The notes under the pieces are model-generated. The model worked only from the letters and a program-made list of their open reading frames with translations. It made no database searches and had not been told where the DNA came from. Shown here piece by piece: positions 58,049 to 64,000 of a stretch of 64,000 nt of DNA. Where the stretch lies: NCBI GenBank assembly GCA_910589415.1, contig OU342631.1, positions 6,820,001-6,884,000 on the forward strand, in the 5' to 3' direction. The translations under genes and the position numbers were made by a program. How positions within the stretch are numbered: the first letter of the stretch is position 1; every line of letters starts with the position of its first letter. Source of the DNA: Malachius bipustulatus (Eukaryota > Arthropoda > Insecta > Coleoptera > Melyridae).

Positions 58049-58228
58049 CCGAGTTTAAACTCGGAATTCCGAGTTTAAAGTCGGAATTCTTAGTTTGAAC
58101 TCGGAATTCCGAGTTTAAAGTCGGAATTCCGAGTTTAAAGTCGGAATTCCGAGTTTAAAGTCGGAATTCCGAGATTAAACTCGGAATTCCGAGATTAAAC
58201 TCGGAATTCCGAGTTTAAACTCGGAATT
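58049..58228. repeat. Left array: nine 20-bp self-palindromic units
   Basis: Units of CCGAGTTTAAA(C/G)TCGGAATT in direct tandem. The perfect version is its own complement and gives GAATTC every 20 bp. Variants AAG for AAC and ATT for TTT are distributed in a way that suggests local duplication. Confidence 0.93.
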
Positions 58229-58555
58229 CGGGGCGGAGCCTAGCCTATTGGCCGTTTGCGTGGCGATACACAAATTGCCGCCCCTCGCCCCCCTCTTAAG
58301 AAGAAATGTCTACCAATGGGAGGGCAAAAACCAATTTTTTGTAGGTAAAAATTAAACACCAATAGAAACGTTATTTTAGATTAGGTAAGTTCTGCTGCAC
58401 CGCGAGGCTTAGTGGAGCGAAATATAATATCCCCCGAAAATCAGGGGGGTTCGAGAAATTTTTTTTTTGAAAAAACAAGTACGAAAATGTTAATCACACT
58501 AAGCAATAGCTGCATTCATACTGGTACATTTTAACGTTACCGCACAATATATGTA

Positions 58556-60003
58556 TAGGGTGTTTCACCAGCAGACCGACATAGCTTAAGGGTTGGTGTA
58601 GGTTTTCAAGATGATTCGGGATCTGGTTTTGAAATTTTTCTGAGGCCCTTCGTTTCGATGTTACAGGGTGATTCATGCATTTTGCCGAAATTTTTGTTAT
58701 ACTTAATACCTCGCATTTTTCGACGATTCGAAAACTGCAGGGCCGTAGTTAATTTTTTAGGTCTCTATCGGTTTTGTCAAAAAGTTCACCCTGTATGTAT
58801 TTTTTCAAAGTTTAGTTTAAACCATTTTCTAAAACTACATTAAAAATGCTACAATTGCGATAAAAATAATTACTTGGCACCATTACACTGAATCGAGAAC
58901 AAAATAAAAACTTTTAGATTTTTCAGGATTTCAATGCATGTTTGTTAATGCATTTTCGAAAAATCAAATATTATTTCTTAAAACTTGCATATTTTGTATT
59001 TATTTCAAATAAACTTGCTTGATCTGCAGATTTAGACAAGATTAGTGAAAGTTATAGATTTTTTTAGAGCTAAAAATAAGTTTTAACAAGAAAAAACTCA
59101 AGCGTTAATAAGAACACCAACTGAACGAAGATATGGTAATTTTAATGACAAACAAACACATAAGCGTATAAGTAACACAATTTAGCACATTAACACATAA
59201 ACAAATAATAAGTACATAAGCGAAACAGAAAGAAAAATATTAACACAAATTTTGGGAAGAAAAACTGCAATTCTGTGCAGATATAATGTTCAAACAGGCC
59301 ACCATACTTTTTTGATATTTTTCTTTCTGTTTCGCTTATGTACTTATTTGTTTATGTGCTAAAATTGTATTTTTTATACGCTTATGTGTTGTTATAGGTT
59401 ATCATCAAAATTACCATTTCTTCTTTTAGCTGTTTTTCTTATTAAAACTTGAGTTGTTTTTCTTGTTAAAACTTATTTTTAGCTCGAAAAAGTCTAGAGT
59501 GGTTCCTAATCTTGGCTAAATCTGTAGATCAAGCAAATTTATTCGAAATAGCTACAAAATACATAAGTTTAAAAAAATCACATTTGGGTTTTCGAAAATT
59601 AGTAACAACCATAAATTGAAATTCTGAAAAAACTAAAAATTTTTCATTTTCTTCTCAATTCAGTTTAATGGTGCAAAGTAATTTTTTACTGCAATTGTAG
59701 GTAGCATTTTTCATGTACTTTTAGAAAATGGTACTAAACTTTGAAGAAAATGCATAATACAGGGTGAACTTTTTAAGAAAACCGACAGAGACCTGAAAAA
59801 TTATGTACGGTCCTGCAGTTTGCGATTCGAAGAAAAATGCGAGGTATTAAGTGTCATTAGCAGAGCATATCTACCAAATTTCATTAAATTCCATCCCATC
59901 GAAGGGTCTCAGAATAATTTCAATACCAGATCCTGAATCGCCTTGAAAAACTTATAATACCTACCTATGCTATATGTCGGTCTGCTGGTGATGAAACACC
60001 CTG
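58556..60003. mobile_element. 1.45-kb almost fully palindromic CAGGGTG-type element
   Basis: The left end TAGGGTGTTTCACCAGCAGA (CAGGGTG with first base changed) is mirrored by the right end GGTGATGAAACACCCTG, with TA outside. Complementarity continues inward to about 59240 and 59310 (shared TAAGCGAAACAGAAAGAAAA and AATAAGTACATAAGCG), leaving a loop of only about 60 bp. Inner half-sites CAGGGTG at 58664, CACCCTG near 58788 and CAGGGTG near 59760 are present. Non-coding; inserted in the fold-back element 58007-60717. Confidence 0.88.
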
Positions 60004-60311
60004 TAGAGTTGAATGGAGTTACGTTAGAGCCAACATCTGGTCTCAATATGGTCAAAGCCTTCGTTATAAACTTTTATTATAAAACAATAAGCTGAATCGG
60101 GTTCGGCGTTCCGCGGCCAGAGCCATCCTAAGATATTCGGCGTCCAAGGGCGACTGAAAATTATCCGCCCTTTTTCATAACAAAATACATATAGGATGAC
60201 TAATGCCGGGAACAAGCCAGTGACTATTGATGCGGATTAAAAATTTAGTGCAGTATGGATTCAGAACTTAATACTATAAAGGTAATGTTTGTGCTACACT
60301 ATAATAACTAA

Positions 60312-60460
60312 CGGCCGTATTCACAAACGATAATTTCCAAAATAATTACGTAATCAATTATCCCCATCTCATTCTATTGCAAAAAAACTGCATATCTCCA
60401 TCTCACTCATTTAAATAATTACGTAATTATTTAGGAAATTATCGTTTGTGAATACGGGCA
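60312..60460. mobile_element. 149-bp MITE with TAA duplication, Harbinger-like
   Basis: GCCGTATTCACAAACGATAA at the left and the complement of GGAAATTATCGTTTGTGAAT plus ACGGGC at the right; TAA on both sides (60309-60311, 60461-60463). A 3-bp TAA/TWA target and GGCC-like tips fit PIF/Harbinger MITEs. It sits in the right half of the fold-back element. Confidence 0.72.
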
Positions 60461-60595
60461 TAAGTCTATCATGATATTTTGATATTTTTTGTTATTGTTA
60501 TGATTTATGATCGGATTTTTACTTCCGCCCGCCGCCCCTATGAACTTGCCGCCTGCGTGCGGGCCAATCATAGCACACCTGCTAGGCCCGGCCCC

Positions 60596-60675
60596 AATTC
60601 CGAGTTTAATCTCGGAATTCCGACTTTAAACTCGGAATTCCGACTTTAAACTCGGAATTCCGAGTTTAAACTCGG
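60596..60675. repeat. Right array: four 20-bp self-palindromic units
   Basis: The same unit as at 58049-58228 but only four copies, two with GACTTTAAAC in place of GAGTTTAAAC. The copy-number difference between arms points to unequal exchange or slippage after formation of the element. Confidence 0.92.
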
Positions 60676-60726
60676 AATTTTAAAAATAAAACTCGTGTGG
60701 CGCTTCTACGCCTTCGTAAAATATTG

Positions 60727-61190
60727 AAAAAGTTTCTTTTGGCTTATTAGATTATAAAAGTCCTCATATAGAGGTGTGTCCTCCAAAGAACAATTCATTT
60801 TGTATTACTGTTCTACTAAAAATATATCTACATACCTAGTTTGCTTTTCTTTCTATTTCTTTGAAGCCCTAGCGAACGAGGAATGTAATTAACGTAGATT
60901 ACTTTACTCACAACAAATTTCGTTCTGGAATAACGTGCGTTTTTATTTGCTGTTCATTTCACTTAAATGTTTCACATTTCAGACTAACTTGATAGCATCA
61001 GATATGGGATGGGCGACTGAACTGTAACCATCAGGGGCGATCTTTACATACTTGTATATTCCTTAAAATTGGTAATGAGATAAAAATAACATTGATTTAA
61101 TGGATATATTTATTTGAATTTGTATTGTGTGTTGAACTTTGAGTAGAAGGGTTACCTAAGTGTTATCTATTTCTTTAGAAATATTCTTCG
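60727..61190. other. No gene recognised
   Basis: AT-rich spacer between two elements, without features. Confidence 0.4.
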
Positions 61191-61194
61191 ATCC

Positions 61195-62189
61195 CCCTCT
61201 GCACCATATATCCTTCTCTATATTGCTCTCTATATCTCCTGGACGCTAAGAGATACAGAGCGGGTTAAATTAGAGAAAAGATGCGCAGTTTTGTGGCCAT
61301 CTCGAATCCGTCAAGTAATACAAGATATCTGCGACTGCTCCCGAAATATCCTGAAAAAAACTGAAAAATCGAGATTTCTCACTTTTGCGGCATCTTTCTT
61401 ATTATTGGAAATTAACAAATAATTTTTTGTAGGCTTCCATAAATCGTCAAGAGCTACGCATTTGCCATTACAAAAATTTTCAAGGCCGATTAGATCCAAG
61501 AGTTTTCACAGTCAACTTTCATTTTTCTTATGGCCGTTATATTATTTTTTTATGTCGTTCGATATGAAAAAATAATGTACCTAAGCAAAAAATTAATAAA
61601 ATCGAAAAAAAATTCTAAAATTTCTATTCTTCTTATTTTAAAGAAAAATCTAAAAAAATCGTCGAAATACGTCAACATTGTTAAAATACGCTGAAAATAG
61701 TACTAGTCTTATGGTATTTTAATTTATCTATAAAATTCAGTCCAAAAAGTTGTATTTTTTGTAAATAAAAAAGAAGAATCAACATTTTTTAAATTTATTT
61801 TTTGAAGTTTAATAATTTTTGGTTTTTATCATTTTTTTTATACCGAACAACGTAAAAAAACAATATGGAGGCCATAAGAAAAACGAAAGTCGACTATGAA
61901 AATTCTGAGATCTAGTCGGCTTTGAAAATTTTTGTAATGCATGTTAAATGGGTAGCTCTTACCGACTTATGTGCGCCCACAAACAATTATTTATTAATCT
62001 CCAATTATAAATAAAAAGATATGGAAAAAATAGAAAATCTCGATTTTTCAGTTTTTTCAGTATATTTCAGGAACGGTCACAGATATTTTGTATGTCTTGA
62101 CTGATTCGAGATGGCCACAAAATTGCGCATCTTGTGTCTAGTTTAACCGACCCTATAGCAATATAGAGAAGGATATATGGTGCACCCTG
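61195..62189. mobile_element. Non-coding long-TIR element related to 33752-36003
   Basis: The right end GGATATATGGTGCACCCTG, next to TA, matches the ends of the 33752-36003 transposon. The left end keeps GCACCATATATCCTTCTCTA, but CAGGGT has decayed to CCCTCT. The inverted arms share ATTTTGTGGCCATCTCGAAT-type and TAGATCCAAGAGTTTTCA/TGAAAATTCTGAGATCTA words. The interior has no transposase. An eroded relative surrounds 41900-43087. Confidence 0.75.
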
Positions 62190-62191
62190 TA

Positions 62192-63775
62192 TGTATAAGG
62201 CACAGACTTGCCTTCTGATAGAGACGCAATGCTTCTATAAACTTGTACCCCCACGGATTTCGGCGATAGACCACCCTCAGGAGCTTAGAAATAGTTAAAT
62301 CATTAAAGTCTGTTAATGATTAATCTGAGCTGTCTCTAATAAAGTTTTGCGCACAAAGTTGCTAGCAGCATAGTTACGCTTTTAGGAAGATTATTTTTCG
62401 AGACATTCTTATTAATTATTTTAGGCCCATGCTTACGAACATAGAATATATCGAAATAATCTTTAATAATCCTTAATCGAAATACCTAACTAATGTTATA
62501 GAATTTTAAAACAGTATAGGATAAGATAAGGAAGTGGCACTGTTGCAAAGCAACTTTGTCTCAAAAGCTGTAAAGACGTTTGTTGAGCTTTGAACTGAAT
62601 TCCATCAAAACTTGACGGAGAGATGTAATGGTTATTGCTTAGTGTTGTTTGACTTTCGTAGACACCTTTGGCTATGTAAGCAGCCTACGTTCTAAACTTC
62701 CTTGAATCAAAATTATCAGCTCTGTGCAGGTAGGTGCTGGCTTTCAAACTTGGATCTTAAAACTGATATAGATATTATTATGGTAATAAACAATATTTCC
62801 CGAAGAACCTTCGACTAATATTACGAAATGGAAGCTTATTCTATAATATAAAAATAATTATACATATAATAATTAATAATAAATAATTAAATTAATAAAA
62901 TAATTAACATAATTAAGAATGAAAATAATTAAGCTCTTTTACAATAAAAATATATTTTTTATTGATAAATTAGGGTGCTTCAACATCACAGGTCATTATC
63001 ACCAGGTACATTAATTTCTATTTTCATATGAACCGTGCACAAATCTAGAATGATAGTTTTAACAATAAAATTACAAAAACTGTTTAAACTAGGGATTTAT
63101 ATTGTGAATTATTCGTTAGTTATATTACAGTTTTACAAATGTTTTTCAAAATTGTAAAATGAATGGACTTGTGCCTAATTCATGTTTGTATTTACGCAAT
63201 TTTTTATCAATTTTTTGCACTTATGCATCACAAATAAGTGAAATTTGTATGACGCTATCTCAAGTATCCAAGAGCAGGAAAAACTATTTAGGCGACATTT
63301 TAACAATTTACTCATGGGCTAAATCTTATTTTATCCAATAGAACACTTAATAGTTCACTAGATGGCATTCGACTCTCAATTTCACCAATATGTGGACGTA
63401 TCAACTTTTCATAGGAAGCCAACGATATCATTTTAATATAAAAATATCTTTCAAACGAGGTTTTTGGAACATGTAGGTTTTTGCAGATATCGTTGTCAGA
63501 TTTCTCATGGGTAAATAGAGAGGGCAGTCTATCAGGGACAGTCTATCAGGCAGTGACGCACTGTTAGCTGTCTGATGCAACGCTCACAGATGAGGGAAAA
63601 AATATAAATTGTTATAAAATAAACCTTTTATAGAATGTATATTATTAAAGTAGCTATACCAGGTATACATATGCTAAAGGAATATCTGTAATCCTTGCTC
63701 TTATTTTGTTACCCAATTGGACCCAACTGGAACCGTTGCCACTATGTTCGGGAACATTAGTAAAGCACAGTCCTT
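62192..63775. other. No gene recognised; small direct repeat at 63523-63552
   Basis: About 1.6 kb AT-rich, including a nearly pure AATAATTA stretch around 62845-62935. CAGTCTATCAGG occurs twice in tandem at 63523-63552. Confidence 0.45.
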
Positions 63776-63777
63776 AT

Positions 63778-63999
63778 TTATCTATCATTGGACTGACTGT
63801 GAGTGGAAGCTTTTAGTCTTTGGAAACTCGTGTTTTTAGTCTTGCCTAAAAAATCTAACAGATCAATAATTCTTTTACGATTAGACAGCTCTGCTTTTGG
63901 CAATTTATAAGGTTCAGATTTTACCAACGATAAAACACTGTTCTCTTTATGTGGTGTTCTGCCTCTAAATACACCTTGACGGTCCTCGATTTTACCCAT
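63778..63999 (-). CDS. Possible coding fragment at window edge, unidentified
   Basis: A minus-strand frame of 73 codons runs from the right edge to TAA at 63778. Its composition is protein-like and basic (MGKIEDRQGVFRGRTPHKEN, then LSNRKRIIDLLDFLGKT) compared with the Ile/Phe-rich chance frames around it. It opens with ATG at 63999, but the window ends there, so the true start may lie outside. No domain is recognised. It could be the last exon of a host gene or the C-terminal part of a transposon protein. Confidence 0.3.
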   Translation of the reverse strand: MGKIEDRQGVFRGRTPHKENSVLSLVKSEPYKLPKAELSNRKRIIDLLDFLGKTKNTSFQRLKASTHSQSNDR

Positions 64000-64000
64000 A

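Larger units (their letters stand above)
58007..60717. mobile_element. Fold-back element with 20-mer arrays in its arms and 8-bp target duplication
   Basis: ACGAAGGCGTAGAAGCGCC at the left tip is exactly mirrored at the right tip. AAAATATT flanks both sides without mismatch (57999-58006, 60718-60725). Inside each tip lies an array of the 20-mer built on CCGAGTTTAAACTCGG: nine units on the left, four on the right. Further in, GCCTAGC and ATTGGCC words are shared between arms. Without its two younger insertions the element would be about 1.1 kb. Subrepeated arms recall Drosophila Foldback and Galileo (P superfamily), but the tips do not match any family I know. Non-coding. Confidence 0.88.

Noticed and set aside
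58049..58228. CRISPR-like array
   Set aside because: The units are contiguous without spacers and the sequence is eukaryotic; they are subrepeats of a fold-back arm.

Overview
The window looks like a stretch of an arthropod (most likely insect) nuclear genome. It is AT-rich and has no recognisable intact host gene, no rRNA or tRNA gene and no prokaryotic gene arrangement. Nearly everything that can be named is transposon-derived: DDE transposases of the DUF4817/Tc1-mariner type that are common in insects, LINE, Penelope-like and DIRS-like retroelement remnants, a P-superfamily derivative with a THAP domain, hAT- and Harbinger-like MITEs, and many fold-back elements. The short motif TAGGTACCTA and its variants is frequent, as in several insect genomes, but the sequence does not fix the order or species.

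Layout. 1-1.9 kb: AT-rich DNA with a GC-rich unidentified island. 1.9-4.2 kb: a DUF4817-type DNA transposon with a broken transposase and a nested Tc1-like MITE. 5.1-5.7 kb: compound hairpins. 7.2-9.4 kb: two inverted retroelement-like fragments around an LTR-like segment, then a decayed mariner transposase. 10.6-11.3 kb: a fold-back MITE. 11.5-13.5 kb: LINE ORF1 and RT remnants followed by a Penelope-like GIY-YIG domain. 15.0-16.1 kb: an array of short stem-loops and a DIRS-like gag fragment. 18.2-21.0 kb: a decayed retroelement ORF (minus) and a Jockey/CR1-like LINE (plus). 23.6-25.1 kb: a GC-rich LINE-like 5' region split by a 747-bp TIR element. 26.7-28.7 kb: an interspersed repeat, a 5'-truncated LINE with a perfect 13-bp target duplication, and another LINE end. 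28.7-33.5 kb: nothing recognisable. 33.6-36.0 kb: a second DUF4817-type transposon. 36-40.8 kb: essentially featureless. 40.8-43.3 kb: a MITE and a composite palindrome. 47.2-49.9 kb: nested fold-backs, a P-superfamily THAP element and a tRNA-like SINE head. 50.2-54.3 kb: a repeat, a fold-back MITE and the best preserved DUF4817-type transposon. 55.9-57.1 kb: a three-level nest with a hAT MITE. 58.0-60.7 kb: a fold-back element with arrays of a self-palindromic 20-mer in its arms, carrying two younger insertions. 61.2-62.2 kb: another long-TIR element. A possible exon reaches the right edge on the minus strand.

How the parts relate. Most elements end in CAGGGTG...CACCCTG (or a one- or two-base variant) next to a TA dinucleotide. 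Three of them carry DUF4817/DDE transposase remnants; the rest are non-coding, often almost perfect palindromes, and probably depended on such transposases. The strongest individual structures are the P-superfamily derivative at 48740-49778 with an 8-bp target duplication and the 8-bp-TSD fold-back element at 58007-60717. No host pathway can be read from this window.
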